Shown here: positions 48,801 to 56,312 of the stretch, piece after piece
Numbering within the stretch: position 1 is the stretch's first letter
How the letters are laid out: the number at the start of each line of letters is the position of its first letter
Source: Elgaria multicarinata webbii
Lineage: Eukaryota > Chordata > Lepidosauria > Squamata > Anguidae
Assembly (NCBI RefSeq): GCF_023053635.1
Contig: NC_086185.1
Coordinates: forward strand, 11,282,501-11,346,500
Length of the DNA stretch: 64,000 bases
Direction: 5' to 3'
The notes under the pieces: model-generated
What the model was told of the DNA's origin: nothing
The model's database searches: none
Seen by the model: the letters and a program-made list of their open reading frames with translations, nothing else
Translations under genes and position numbers: made by a program

Positions 48801-51800
48801 TTTTGGATGACCTTCTCAAGAGTCATTCAACTTTTGTACAACTGCAAACCCTATGGTTATTACAATCGCAGAAGCACTGAGAAACAATGGACAAATTGCA
48901 TAGGGTCCCTTGTTACAAGAGAAAAGAAACAAAAGCAAAAATGGAAAATGGAATTGGGAGGCATCCAGAGTTCTTTGGCAGCCTAGGATTTGAGGGTCCA
49001 GTTGCCAGGTTTCATGTCCATCAGAGGCTGACACTCTGCTTTAGGAACGTAGCAGACATATTCAGGCGTTCAATGCACTAACAGACGTTCTTGAGGAATG
49101 GAGATTAGGGCTTTAGCAAAAGGACAGAGCACTGATTAGCATGAGTTGCTCTACCTAGCAAGACCTGCATTGGCTACTTGATCCAGAGCCAAGGAATACC
49201 TCTGCACAGACGGGCCAAGTTTCTGTTCCATTTTGCATGGTTGGCAGACGCGCTGTTTTCCAGATTAGCTTGGGCAACGGCGTCCAAGGCAGATTGGACT
49301 TTTTGCATCCGCCCACTTTTTAAAAAATCTTGAAACATCTCTCCCCTCCTTGACACTCTAAGCTGCGGTGTGTAGGTTTTGTGTATTTTTAGATGCCTTG
49401 TTATCTTGGCAAAACTGAAAACAAATATACACATGGTGAATGGCAGAATTACAGATGGCTGTTTCTGCAATCAACTTAACAGCAATCTTCCAAAAAATTG
49501 TGGAAGGTTAGAGCTGGAAGAGACTTCAGAGGCAATCAGGTCCACCCCTCTACTAGAATCAGGAATCTTACCCAATGCTATCCAAAGATGTCCATACGTG
49601 TCCTCAGTTCCAGCAATGGACAGCCTTGAATATATTTATTGATGATTTATTCTATTTATCTTATTGATCGTTTGTCCCATCCACACAGTGGAGGCAGCAC
49701 TAATATTTTAATTGCAGAACTCCCAAGGTCATAACTCTTCCTCTTGAAGCTATTCTCTGACCATCAAAAGCTGATTTGATTTTTTTAAAAAATAAAATCA
49801 TCTCACACTTGGAAAATATTCATGATTTGGGCATTTGTTACTCCAGAGCAAGGGTGTTGAACCTCAAGTATGCAGGACAAATATGGGTTGCATGGCATTT
49901 CAAAATGGCCTCCGAGCATTCTCCAAATGCCCGTGCCCCCAGCCTCCGGCCCCACCACCTTTCCCCAGACCACCAATGATTTCCTGGTTTTCTGGCTTTT
50001 GTACAGTCTCCCCTCACAGCTGGTATTATGTTTGCTCAGAAATTATTTATTTATTTATTTATTTATTACATTTTTATACCGCCCAATAGCTGAAGCTCTC
50101 TGGGTGGTTCACAAAAATTAAAACCACGAAAAGCATAATAAAACAACCAACAGTCTAAAAACACAAATACAAAATACAATATAAAAAGCACAACCAGGAT
50201 AAAACCACACAGCAGAAATTGATATAGGTTAAAATATGGAATTAAAACAGCAAAGTTTAAATTTAAGTTAAATTAGGTGTTAAAATACTGAGAAAATCCA
50301 AAAGGTCTTCAGCTGGCGACAGAAGGAGTACAGTGTAGGTGCCAGGCGAACCTCTCTGGGGAGTTCGTTCCACAGCCGGGGTGCCACAGCAGAGAAAGCC
50401 CTCCTCCTAGTAGCCACGTGCCTCACTTCCTTTGGCAGGGGCTCACGGAGAAGGACCCCTGTGGATGAACTTAAGGTCCAGGCAGGTATATATGGGAGGA
50501 GGCGTTCCTTCAAATAACCTGGCCCCAAGCTGTTTAGGGCTTTGAATGTTAGTACCAGCACTTTGAATTGGGCCCAGACCTGGACTGGCAGCCAATGAAG
50601 TTGTAAAAGGACTGGTGTGGTGTGGTCTCACTGGCCAGTCCCTGTTAGTAGGCAGGCTGCCCTGTTTTGTACCAGCTGAAGTTTCCAGACCGTTTTCAAA
50701 GGCAGCCCCACGTATAACACATTGCAGTAATCCAAACGAGAAGTTAAGATTGAGCTACTTCCCCCAAAATTGGGAATTAGCCTGCCTGAATTTGCACTCC
50801 CTTGAATTCCCGACCTTCTCCTCCCATCCCACGTTCTGGGCAGGAATCATGGTAGCAGTAAGCTGGGGAGAGAGTGAAGGAAGGAAAGAGGGAGTGCAAT
50901 ACGAATCAACCTCATTTGTGTTTCTCAAATTAGTACATGAAACCAGAATGCAATGAACCTTCCGTTTTTGCACTGCTCCGCATTTTGCAGTGCAGTTCCC
51001 AGATCAAAACAAGGTGTCAAAATGTGTAGATTAGGGAAAATAGAATACCAAAAGGTATATATTAGGGAGATGTGTTTGCAAAATAAATAAATACGTAAAA
51101 TAGAGAGAGTGTATATTAAGGGACGTTGCGTACAAAAATGCATAAACCCTTTGTGCACACAAAAATAAATACAAATTTTCACATGGACTGAAAAGATGTG
51201 AAAATGGGACAAAATGGACTTGTGTTTGGGGAAAAACCGAAAACCGTGGAAGTTACAGAAAACGAAAGAGAGATTCACCCACCCCCACCTCAAGTTGTTC
51301 ATAAAGATAAGTCCTTTCCATTGGGTGGATTCTATTTTTGTCATGGTTCCCTCAAAAATAATTAAGATAAGCTCTGTATTTGCTACTGGGCTAGGTGTAA
51401 GGTTGTTGTTGTTTTTAACTAGTGTACAAAGTCCTAAACCATCTTCCTTACCAACCTGTCTGGTCACTGAGGTCATCTGAGGGCAGGCTCCTGGTGGTTC
51501 TACATGGACCTATGGTCTGATTGGAGTCCGCCTGGTGAAGAGCCTTCAGCGTGGTGGCCCCCTTCCTCTGGAACTCCCTGCCTGTGGAGGTCAGGCAGGT
51601 GGCAACATTGTGCTGTTTTTGGCATCTCCAGAAAAGATCTTTATTTCAGGAAGCCTGCCTTGACTGAATGGCCATGATTTTATCGGAATTCAGTTTCTTT
51701 TTAAAAATAGTAATAATTTTAACAAGTTATCCCCTCTCCCCTATTTTGCATCTTTAATTGTTCACTGCTCTATCTGAATGTGGAGTGGTGTAAATATGTT

Positions 51801-52455
51801 GTAAATAAAGAAATAAGCAACCACAAAAAGTTGATCTCAGCCTGGAAAAAACATCTAGGCTGTCCCTACTGCCTAATGATTGTGCGTGCATGAATGAGAG
51901 TCCATGATTTCTAAACAATTACATGATGTTCTTTCTTCATCACAGAAGGATGACGCCTATTCATCAGATGGTGGAGCTAACGCCAAACCCAAATTGTGCA
52001 GATCTGTTACCAGTAAGTTAGAAAACTCTGAGCATTATTAGCGAAAACACTGCACTTGGTTGGGTTCCAAATGTTTGTTTGTTTTTGAATGAGAAGTATT
52101 TAGGGTCGTTGATTGGCCATTGCTGCTGGACTTGGTTTTTGTAATCCTAGCCATCAGAGATGTTATTTGGTGAGTCACAGGAACCTTTCAGACAACCAAA
52201 AAGGATAGATGCATTTTTTTGGTGTTGAAACAGTGCACATATATTTTATTCACCTTCTTCGACTAATTGCAACATATGTTTCTCATCAGTTGTTCATCTT
52301 TCTGTCTTTCTACAGCCAAGCATTCCAGAAAAGTTCCAAGTGTGAAATCTAACCGATCAAAGTCAGTTGGCTTTATTATACCTCTGCGGTCCAGTACGAC
52401 CCAGTGGGTTAATGATGAAGAAACGGGGAAAAAGCGAATTTCCAAGGAGAAGTAA
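20766..52455 (+). CDS. SLC9A2: Na+/H+ exchanger, NHE2-like (SLC9A2-like), complete 12-exon gene, 723 aa
   Basis: Twelve exons join without a frame break: 20766-21027, 24871-25334, 28108-28358, 29918-30135, 31803-31999, 33962-34051, 36022-36092, 37264-37428, 41365-41476, 43538-43672, 51946-52012, 52316-52455. All introns are GT-AG. Residues 131-147 hold the FFLYLLPPI amiloride-site motif and LDAGYF. AVDPV (D209), FGESLLND (E233, D238) and AYGGLRGA (R429) are the transport-core motifs. The helix at 526-557 ([26 protein letters not shown]) matches the CHP-binding region. Exon 3 reads about 79% identical to human NHE2 by eye and is clearly closer to it than to NHE4. Known role: electroneutral exchange of Na+ for H+ at the plasma membrane, apical in epithelia for NHE2. 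The tail is about 90 residues shorter than human NHE2 (812 aa) and lacks its proline-rich SH3-binding region. The first ATG is used here; Met11 ([19 protein letters not shown]) is an alternative that would put the hydrophobic leader at the very N terminus. It could be the SLC9A2 orthologue or a diverged paralogue. Confidence 0.93.
21150..21209. repeat. (ATT)n microsatellite, intron 1
   Basis: ATT run with a GTT start, starting about 120 bases after exon 1. Confidence 0.9.
21769..21989 (+). mobile_element. Sauria SINE, near full length
   Basis: tRNA-like head with A box (gtagtggttagagtgttgga) and B box (gagttctagtccccactcag), then cctaacctacctcacaggat and an (AAAT)n tail. In intron 1 of the exchanger. 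This SINE type is characteristic of squamates. Confidence 0.85.
22735..23086. repeat. 352-bp homopyrimidine microsatellite (CTT)n(CTTCTC)n(CTC)n(CTT)n
   Basis: In intron 1 of the exchanger. Pure C/T on the + strand throughout: CTT units, then alternating CTT/CTC units, then CTC units (about 22938-23040), then CTT units again. The opposite strand is all purine. The open frames in it (poly-Ser/Pro, poly-Arg) are artefacts of the repeat. Confidence 0.98.
24871..25334 (+). CDS. SLC9A2: SLC9A2-like exon 2
   Basis: Acceptor CCTTGCAG|GC; residues 88-242. It contains the PESCLL helix, the [16 protein letters not shown] amiloride-binding stretch, [13 protein letters not shown] and [12 protein letters not shown]. 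Donor GTAAGT at 25335, phase 0. Confidence 0.97.
25930..26210 (+). mobile_element. L2-type LINE 3' part, left piece (split by CR1)
   Basis: Ends tgttgacctttaaagtccta with [15 protein letters not shown], the L2 C-terminal 'tFKaLNgLgPeYL' block. The element continues at 27475 after the CR1 insertion. In intron 2 of the exchanger. Confidence 0.65.
26211..27474 (+). mobile_element. CR1 LINE, 5'-truncated, with RT core and 3' end
   Basis: Reverse-transcriptase text is mostly open: [61 protein letters not shown] (catalytic pair intact), then after one frame change near 26970 [20 protein letters not shown] and [20 protein letters not shown]. Ends gattctatgattctatgatc. One of the better-kept CR1 copies in the window. 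Confidence 0.92.
27475..27976 (+). mobile_element. L2-type LINE 3' part, right piece
   Basis: Continues the L2 text after the CR1 and ends with cacccagagatcattcatta-like text, ggattagaaatgtactaaat and an AAATA tail, the L2 3' end. Confidence 0.65.
28108..28358 (+). CDS. SLC9A2: SLC9A2-like exon 3
   Basis: Acceptor TTCCCAG|GTG; residues 243-325 plus two bases. It reads [56 protein letters not shown]. Donor GTAAGT at 28359, phase 2. Confidence 0.97.
28884..29620 (-). mobile_element. CR1 remnant (minus) split by a CR1/L3-type 3' end (plus)
   Basis: Outer minus-strand copy: catagaaacatagagttgaa ... gatggccttccagcctatgc, resuming at about 29461 (tctccaatgatggcaatttc). Inner plus-strand copy about 28987-29458: gaaggacttcttcacacagc ... 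ggactagatggacccttggt ... cttcttatgttctta. In intron 3. Confidence 0.7.
29918..30135 (+). CDS. SLC9A2: SLC9A2-like exon 4
   Basis: Acceptor CTCTCCAG|AA. It encodes [51 protein letters not shown] and CLLWRALG. Donor G|GTAATA at 30136. Confidence 0.96.
30893..31020 (+). repeat. Unnamed dispersed repeat, third copy
   Basis: cgttctacttgcgctagttc... agcactaatgtaaattagtg. Same family as 42785-42925, more decayed. Confidence 0.4.
31130..31656 (+). mobile_element. Nest of three hAT-like MITE copies
   Basis: In intron 4 of the exchanger. A partial copy (about 31130-31318) is interrupted at its ctttaac by a complete palindromic copy (about 31319-31603). Then a short third copy of the left end (about 31615-31656) follows, and their ends create a small local hairpin. 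Confidence 0.65.
31803..31999 (+). CDS. SLC9A2: SLC9A2-like exon 5
   Basis: Acceptor TTTTCTAG|GA. It encodes [44 protein letters not shown] and [12 protein letters not shown]. The loop after FLLP is two residues shorter than in human NHE2. Donor CAG|GTAAAT at 32000. Confidence 0.96.
32165..32402 (+). repeat. Local direct duplication, intron 5
   Basis: cttaggcatggccactttga...tgattttggggga occurs at about 32182-32235 and again at about 32339-32392. Confidence 0.75.
32982..33021. repeat. Perfect 40-bp palindrome, intron 5
   Basis: actcccatgcatcctgcttt is followed at once by its exact complement. It joins two dispersed-repeat segments; one arm recurs, diverged, near 47928. Confidence 0.85.
33320..33349. 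repeat. (GT)n microsatellite, intron 5
   Basis: About 14 GT units. Confidence 0.9.
33506..33740. mobile_element. hAT-like palindromic element (gttcacacagcacgctaaccc family)
   Basis: ggctgggttcacacagcacg, several gtggcttgttgttgaaccg copies, then aacaacccaacaacaaatca. Relatives: 19680-19760, 44515-44850 and 46545-46832. Confidence 0.5.
33962..34051 (+). CDS. SLC9A2: SLC9A2-like exon 6
   Basis: Thirty codons, phase 0 on both sides: [17 protein letters not shown]... EQIHIR, matching human NHE2 GITIRPLVEFLDVKR...EEIYCR. Acceptor ATCACAG, donor GTAAGT. Confidence 0.95.
34313..34645. mobile_element. Palindromic DNA element, intron 6
   Basis: Ends gggtgggtttgcacacaatg and cttgttacgtgcaaacccacc; inner arms ggctgccattttggatagtc and aatattcaaaatggaggctg are complementary in part. 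About 330 bp. Confidence 0.55.
35289..35470 (+). mobile_element. tRNA-derived SINE (second family)
   Basis: Head cagtggtagagcccatgttt with tgcatgtaggaggtctcag (tRNA-Ala-like loop), followed by tactgggctaggtggaccag and ctcagcataagactgctgcc. In intron 6. Reverse tail fragments of the family are at about 37455-37530 and its duplicate. Confidence 0.65.
36022..36092 (+). CDS. SLC9A2: SLC9A2-like exon 7
   Basis: Short exon: [20 protein letters not shown] then WKD plus two bases, matching NHE2 [24 protein letters not shown]. Acceptor CTGTTTAG, donor AA|GTAAGG. Confidence 0.93.
36321..36766. repeat. 446-bp homopurine microsatellite (GGA/GAA mixed)
   Basis: In intron 7. All A/G on the + strand, built from GGA with interspersed GAAGGA, GGGA and AGAA units. 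Less regular than the intron 1 tract, hence older or more mixed. Confidence 0.97.
37264..37428 (+). CDS. SLC9A2: SLC9A2-like exon 8
   Basis: Acceptor TTTTGACAG|AT. It encodes [20 protein letters not shown] then [20 protein letters not shown], the CHP-binding helix. Donor CT|GTAAGT at 37429. The last 20 exon bases and this donor are duplicated at 39037-39179. Confidence 0.95.
37409..37549 (+). repeat. Direct repeat, left copy (exon 8 end, donor, intron 8 start)
   Basis: Starts ccgacccatcaatcactgct with donor gtaagt and ends actggcccatggatc. Matches 39037-39179 with only a handful of changes. Confidence 0.9.
37550..39036 (-). mobile_element. LINE of about 1.5 kb, 5'-truncated, with RT and C-terminal coding text
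   Basis: In intron 8, opposite to the gene. Minus-strand translation gives [34 protein letters not shown], then TMIFGKSKK and [13 protein letters not shown], and a 319-codon open C-terminal frame (38577-37618) with a CGC..HVLLECP zinc-knuckle-like end. Tail ends aataaactgactgactgatc. Clade not assigned (Vingi/I-like possible). It is bracketed by 141-143-bp direct repeats of the exon 8 junction. Confidence 0.8.
39037..39179 (+). repeat. Direct repeat, right copy, carrying a duplicate of the exon 8 splice donor
   Basis: ccgacccattaatcactgct then gtaagttgggg. Contains the last 20 bases of exon 8 (one change) and the complete 5' splice site, beyond the LINE at 37550-39036. Confidence 0.9.
39199..39317 (+). 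pseudogene. Copy of the 3' part of exon 9 plus its donor and intron start
   Basis: Matches 41439-41557 at 117 of 119 positions: 38 bases of exon 9 (agatcttggaaaggaacctg...), the GTGAGA donor and 81 bases of intron 9. It lies 2.2 kb upstream of its source, in the same orientation. It is flanked by 32-bp direct repeats at 39163-39194 and 39316-39347 (one difference), like a target duplication. Confidence 0.92.
40002..40096. repeat. (TTG)n(TTA)n compound microsatellite, intron 8
   Basis: About 12 TTG then about 19 TTA units, on the tail of a reverse L2 copy. Confidence 0.95.
40090..40225 (-). mobile_element. L2-type LINE tail
   Basis: attccgctccatagtcgaag, gtctctgggcggtttacaaa, preceded by the (TTG)n(TTA)n run at 40002-40096. 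Confidence 0.65.
40226..40775 (+). mobile_element. Tx1/L1-like LINE ORF2 C-terminal remnant
   Basis: One open frame of 180 codons with [40 protein letters not shown] (C-x2-C...C knuckle as in L1 ORF2 ends) and [19 protein letters not shown]. Intron 8. A shorter relative is at 60925-61130. Confidence 0.65.
40778..41128 (-). mobile_element. CR1 LINE 3' end
   Basis: Complement carries [12 protein letters not shown]-family downstream text: cacaccgaggagagccagaa, ctggacatcaggaaaagctt and the CR1 ending; it starts at gatagaatcatagtatcaag. Intron 8, just before exon 9. Confidence 0.8.
41365..41476 (+). CDS. SLC9A2: SLC9A2-like exon 9
   Basis: Acceptor CTCTGTAG|CC. It encodes [20 protein letters not shown] then [17 protein letters not shown], matching NHE2 TDEIRELLSRNLYQIRQRT. 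Donor ACG|GTGAGA at 41477. Its last 38 bases plus 81 bases of intron are copied at 39199-39317. Confidence 0.93.
42149..42467 (+). mobile_element. hAT-like palindromic MITE, full length with 8-bp TSD
   Basis: 319 bp in intron 9. Perfect target duplication agtagcat at 42141-42148 and 42468-42475. Inverted ends tagggtgacc/ggtcacccta; each half also repeats the other, so the whole element can fold back. Confidence 0.85.
42785..42925 (+). repeat. Unnamed dispersed repeat with internal gcgcaaatgtgcatta array
   Basis: Contains cattagcgcaaatgtgcatt and several close variants in tandem and inverted order. Same family as 12755-12900 and 30893-31020. Confidence 0.5.
43538..43672 (+). CDS. SLC9A2: SLC9A2-like exon 10
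   Basis: Forty-five codons, phase 0: [20 protein letters not shown] then [18 protein letters not shown], matching NHE2 [28 protein letters not shown]. Acceptor GACCCAG, donor GAG|GTAGGA. Confidence 0.92.
43729..44263. mobile_element. DNA element with ggctcagttcagacaac inverted ends, intron 10
   Basis: Left end gggctcagttcagacaaccc, right end gttgtgtgaacttagcc. About 535 bp, beginning 57 bases after exon 10. The open frames inside are short and unsupported. Confidence 0.5.
44337..44380. repeat. (AAT)n microsatellite, intron 10
   Basis: About 14 units. Confidence 0.9.
44515..44850. mobile_element. Palindromic hAT-like element, intron 10
   Basis: gccggacaacaaaccatggt, aacaacaagccacagttcaa and aagtgtgggttagcatgctt. 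Same family as 33506-33740. Confidence 0.45.
44883..44956 (-). repeat. tRNA-Ala(TGC)-derived pseudo-tRNA or SINE head
   Basis: On the minus strand it reads gtagctcagtgggtagagca, anticodon loop tttgcat, and ggtttgatcccggcttctcc. The extra G in the D loop and imperfect acceptor pairing suggest a SINE head or dead copy, not a working tRNA. Confidence 0.55.
45080..45576 (+). mobile_element. L2-type LINE 3' part
   Basis: agggccttctcagtggtggc (C-terminal coding text) through gagtcacccagaaaactata and tactataaataaatt. Intron 10. Confidence 0.6.
45829..45868. repeat. (GT)n(GA)n compound microsatellite, intron 10
   Basis: About six GT and thirteen GA units. Confidence 0.9.
46545..46832. mobile_element. 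Palindromic hAT-like element, intron 10
   Basis: Left half ctggttcgcacataaggaca, right half gtcattaacatgcaaaccag; both halves carry cccagagtatgggttgagta or its complement. About 288 bp. Confidence 0.6.
47840..49490. other. Intron 10, no gene recognised
   Basis: 47840-47950 is an inverted relative of 33000-33120 (dispersed repeat). The rest holds no recognised element; short open frames are unsupported. Confidence 0.4.
49497..49610 (-). mobile_element. CR1-family 3' fragment
   Basis: ttgtggaaggttagagctgg, agagacttcagaggcaatca and ggtccacccctctacta resemble a diverged CR1/L3 3' end. Intron 10. Confidence 0.45.
50042..50760 (-). mobile_element. L2-type LINE 3' part
   Basis: Minus strand: [57 protein letters not shown], then the full 3' end gaaccacccagagagcttca and (AAAT)n. 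The coding piece is open for 93 codons. Intron 10. Confidence 0.85.
51400..51822 (+). mobile_element. L2-type LINE 3' part, diverged
   Basis: tggtggcccccttcctctgg, aactccctgcctgtggaggt (WNSLPVEV) and the tail ggtgtaaatatgttgtaaat. Ends about 120 bases before exon 11. Confidence 0.6.
51946..52012 (+). CDS. SLC9A2: SLC9A2-like exon 11
   Basis: Small exon encoding [20 protein letters not shown] then VT plus one base. Acceptor TCATCACAG, donor A|GTAAGT. It has little similarity to the human tail; support comes from splice sites and frame continuity with exons 10 and 12. Confidence 0.8.
52316..52455 (+). CDS. SLC9A2: SLC9A2-like terminal exon 12
   Basis: Acceptor TTTCTACAG|CC. It encodes [20 protein letters not shown] then a basic, serine-rich end (ISKEK, stop TAA at 52453-52455). 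A (CTTT)n(CT)n tract starts about 28 bases after the stop. Confidence 0.85.
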
Positions 52456-52482
52456 CACCATGCAATGGATTTCCTTCTGTAC

Positions 52483-52483
52483 T

Positions 52484-52578
<95 letters not shown>
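52483..52578. repeat. (CTTT)n(CT)n microsatellite in the exchanger 3' UTR region
   Basis: Starts about 28 bases after the TAA stop; about 14 CTTT units and 20 CT units, all pyrimidine on the mRNA-sense strand. Confidence 0.95.
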
Positions 52579-52580
<2 letters not shown>

Positions 52581-52672
52581 ATTCTGTAGACAGAGTAGAA
52601 AGTCTTCGACAAGTCTTATTTTCTGTCAAAATCCTGTGGGTTCAAAGTAAACTAAAATATTTTGTGAGTAGA

Positions 52673-53880
52673 ATCATAGAATAGAAGAGTTGGAAAGGGC
52701 CTATAAGGCCATTGAGTCCAACCCCCATAAAGCATCCCTGACAGATGGCTGTCCAGCTGCCTCTTGAAGGCCTCTAGTGTGGGAGAGCCCACAACCTCTC
52801 TATGTCATTAGTTCTATTGTCATACTTCTCTAACAGTCAGGAAGTTTTTCCTGATGTCCAGCCAGAATCTGGCTTCGTGTAACTTGAGCCCATTATTCCG
52901 TGTCCTGCACTCTGGGATGATCGAGAAGAGATCCTGGCCGTCCTCTGTGTGACAACTTTTCAAGCATCTGAAGAGTGCTATCATGTCTCCCCTCACTTTT
53001 CTCTTCTCAAGGCTAAACATGCCCAGTTCTTTCAGTCTCTCTTCATAGGGCTTTGTTTCCAGACTCCTGATCATCCTCGTTGCCCTCCCCTGAACATGCT
53101 CCAGCTTGTCTGCGTCCTTCTTGAAGTGTGGTGCCAAGAACTGGACGCAATACTCTAGATGAGGCCTAACCAGGGCCGAAGAGAGAGGAACCAGTACCTC
53201 ACGCGATTTGGAAGCTATACTTCTATTAATGCAGCCCAAAATAGCATTTGCCATTCTTGCAGCCACATCGCACTGTTGGCTCATATTCAGCTTGTGATCT
53301 ACAACAATTCCAAGATCCTTCTCGTTTGTAGTATTGCTGAGCCAAGTGTCCCCCATCTTGTAACTATGCACTTGGTTTCATTTTACTAGGTGTAGAACTT
53401 GTCATTTATCCCTATTAAATTTCATTCTGTTGTTTTCAGCCCAGCACTCCAGCCTATTAAGATCATTTTGAAGTTTGTTTCTGTCTTCCAAGGTATTAGA
53501 TATCCAACCCAATTTTGTGTCATCTGCAAATTTGATATGCATTCCCTGCACCTCCTTGTCCAAATCATTAATTAAAATGTTGAAGAGCACTGGGCCCAGC
53601 AGTACCCCGCTTGGTACCTCCCCTCTGTTTGAGAAGGTACTATCGATAAGCACTCTTTGTGTCCGATTCTGTAGCCATCTGTAGATCCACCTAATAGTTG
53701 CTCCATCTAGCATACTTTTAGCTAGTTTGCTATTCAAAATGTCATGGGGCACTTTATCAAAAGCTTTGCTGAAGTCAAGTTATATTATGTCCACCGCATT
53801 CTCACAGTCTACAAGGGAGGTTACCCGATCAGAAAATGATTTCAGATTAGTCTGGCAGGATTTGTTCTTGACATTAAATG
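52673..53880 (-). mobile_element. CR1 LINE, 5'-truncated, RT core and 3' end
   Basis: Minus strand: KVPHDI-type start, [40 protein letters not shown], then [20 protein letters not shown] and the 3' end with agaatcatagaatagaagag. At least two frame changes. It starts about 220 bases after the exchanger stop codon. Confidence 0.9.
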
Positions 53881-54342
53881 AGTTCAGCCCTCTTCAGTTC
53901 CGCAAGGAATCCCTGAACATTGCTAAAAATTCCATTTTGTCATGTAAATGCCGTTCACCATGAGTATGTTATACAGTGAGTGTTTGAGGCTGGAGACAAC
54001 ATATTCAGAAAAATAATGTGGTACAGCCCTCCCAGGACCGCAGACATAACTGAATCGTCCCTTATGTGAAAAACTGCCAGGAAAAAAAATTCTAAAGGAC
54101 AACCCTATACATGTTTATTCAGCAGCAAGTCCTATTGAATTCAATGGATTTACCCTCATGTAAGTCTATAGGATTGCTGGCCTAGACTAGCCTGTTCCCT
54201 GGTGGGTTAGCAATCCAACATGAGATTCCCTCCACTTGCTTTCTGAAGTGGAACAGTCCTAAACTTATATGGTTGGATCCAGACTTAGTCATACTTCAAC
54301 TTAGGGATGTCAGAGGAATTCATTGAGAAGGTTGAGCTCACC

Positions 54343-54661
54343 AAGGGTGACCATATGAAAAGGAGGACAGGGCTCCTGTATCTTTAACAGTTGCATAGAA
54401 AACGGAATTTCAGCAGGTGTCATTTGGATATATGGAGAACCTGGTGAAATTTCCTCATCATCACAGCAGTTAAAGCTGCAGGAGCTACACTAGAGTGACC
54501 AGATTTAAAAGAGGGCAGAGCACCTGCAGCATTAATTGTTGTGATGAAAAGGTAATTTCACCAGGTTCTCCATATATACTGTACAAATGACACCTGCTGA
54601 AATTTCCTTTTCAGTACAACTATTACAGGAGCCCTGTCTTCCTTTTCATATGGTCACCCTA
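54343..54661 (+). mobile_element. hAT-like palindromic MITE, full length with 8-bp TSD
   Basis: 319 bp downstream of the exchanger gene. Perfect target duplication agctcacc at 54335-54342 and 54662-54669. Confidence 0.85.
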
Positions 54662-55479
54662 AGCTCACCCAGCTGTCATTAGCTTAGGCCCCCTGAATTC
54701 CGCTCATTTCCCCATGAGCTGGCCCAACTTGATCCATATCAGAGATTTTCCAGTTGTGTTTTTTTTAAAAAATGTAAATAGAAATGTGCACAAATTGCAA
54801 ATGGAATTTCCAGAATTTGTGCAAATTGCAGCCATAATTTTAGTAATTTGCACAAATAGAAAATTGTGCAGATTTCTATTTATGATATTTTAAAAGCAAG
54901 CAAACAAACAAACAACCCCCAAAGTTCTAGATTTCAGGGGGGGAAATCTGCAACTTCGCTTGCAAATGGAAGCCAAACCTGGGGCACTGTGGAAATCCAG
55001 TGAACCCCAAAAGAAGCTGATTTCCCAGAAATGGGCATCCCTACTTTAAGTACACCCACTGGAATCAAAGGGACATAAATTAATCTAACTTAAGTCCCAT
55101 TGATTTCTGGTCTCAACTCCCAGTCGGGAGTTGTAGGATCCCCCCTCCCTCTGCATAGGATTGTGCCTTTAGTCATACTTAGAAGAGATCCATTGAAATT
55201 AATGGGATAAGTTAAGTCCCATTGATTTCAGTGGCTCTCCTCTATGTATGAATACGGGCAAATTCCCTACAATTGGGAGTTGGAGGATTCCCCCCACCCC
55301 CCGCCCTATCTAAACATGGATAGAGTTGCACCTAAAGTCTGGATTGAAGATTACGTCCCAGATGATGTAATTGCTTTAACAGTGTAGGACATCATAGGAG
55401 GAACTGTTTTGTATAAACTTACTTGAAGTGGGAGTATGTTTATCCTGTTTCTGTATTTTGTGCATATATATGAATTAGC

Positions 55480-55485
55480 AATAAA
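55480..55485 (+). promoter_or_regulatory. Possible distal AATAAA signal after the exchanger gene
   Basis: gcaataaaattactgc, 3.0 kb after the stop codon. No nearer canonical signal was seen between the stop and the CR1 copy. Weak support. Confidence 0.2.
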
Positions 55486-56139
55486 ATTACTGCATGAGAG
55501 GGTGAGAGAATGTGTGAGTCTTTATGGAGAAAAATAGTGTTTTTGTCGTAATACTACCACTATCTCTAGTACTACTATTTTAGCAATTATTGCTTCTGAT
55601 TCCAACATCGTCTTTGATATGTGGATGTGTGTGGAAGTAGCATCCCGTTCGTTACTGAGCCCATGGAAATTGTACCTTTCAGATGTGTTGGACTACAACT
55701 TGCATGGGCAATGGATGTGGATGATGGTGGTCAGAGTCCTACATGTTTGGCAGGCGCCAGCTTGGGGAAGGTGGCTGTAGGAGATGAAACAAGGAGCAGA
55801 GTGAGGCCCACTTCTCTGCTTGTAGAAAGGGTGTAGAGACTCAAACAGGCCAAAGAGAGTGTGGCTTTACAGCCAGTGTGGTGCAGTGGTTAGAGCATGA
55901 GGGTTAGTGGGTTGCATCCATTGTTAGGTTCCCCTAAGTACCATTCATTTCAATGGGTCTACTCTAAGTAGGGCTAACATTGGATACAGTCCTCAGACCA
56001 GAGCTGTGGAAGCTGAGTTTCAAATAGCTCCTCAAGCCTTCTCAAGACGGTTGACCAGGAAAATATTTCAAACAGTCAAATCTAAAATACAACGAACGAA
56101 AAGATCAGCATGAAATATTGAAAATGACAGCAGCTGTCA

Positions 56140-56276
56140 AAACTCACATTGATATTGTTTTAATGCTTTTGATGGTTTTAAATTTTGATATATCTGTTTT
56201 TAATGTTCATTGTTTTTAACTCTTGCAAACTGCCCAGAGAGCTTTGGTTATGGGGTGGTATATAAATATAATAAAA

Positions 56277-56307
<31 letters not shown>

Positions 56308-56312
56308 AACAA
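56140..56312 (+). mobile_element. L2-type LINE tail
   Basis: tttttaatgttcattgtttt, gcaaactgcccagagagctt and a long (AAAT)n run. Confidence 0.7.
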
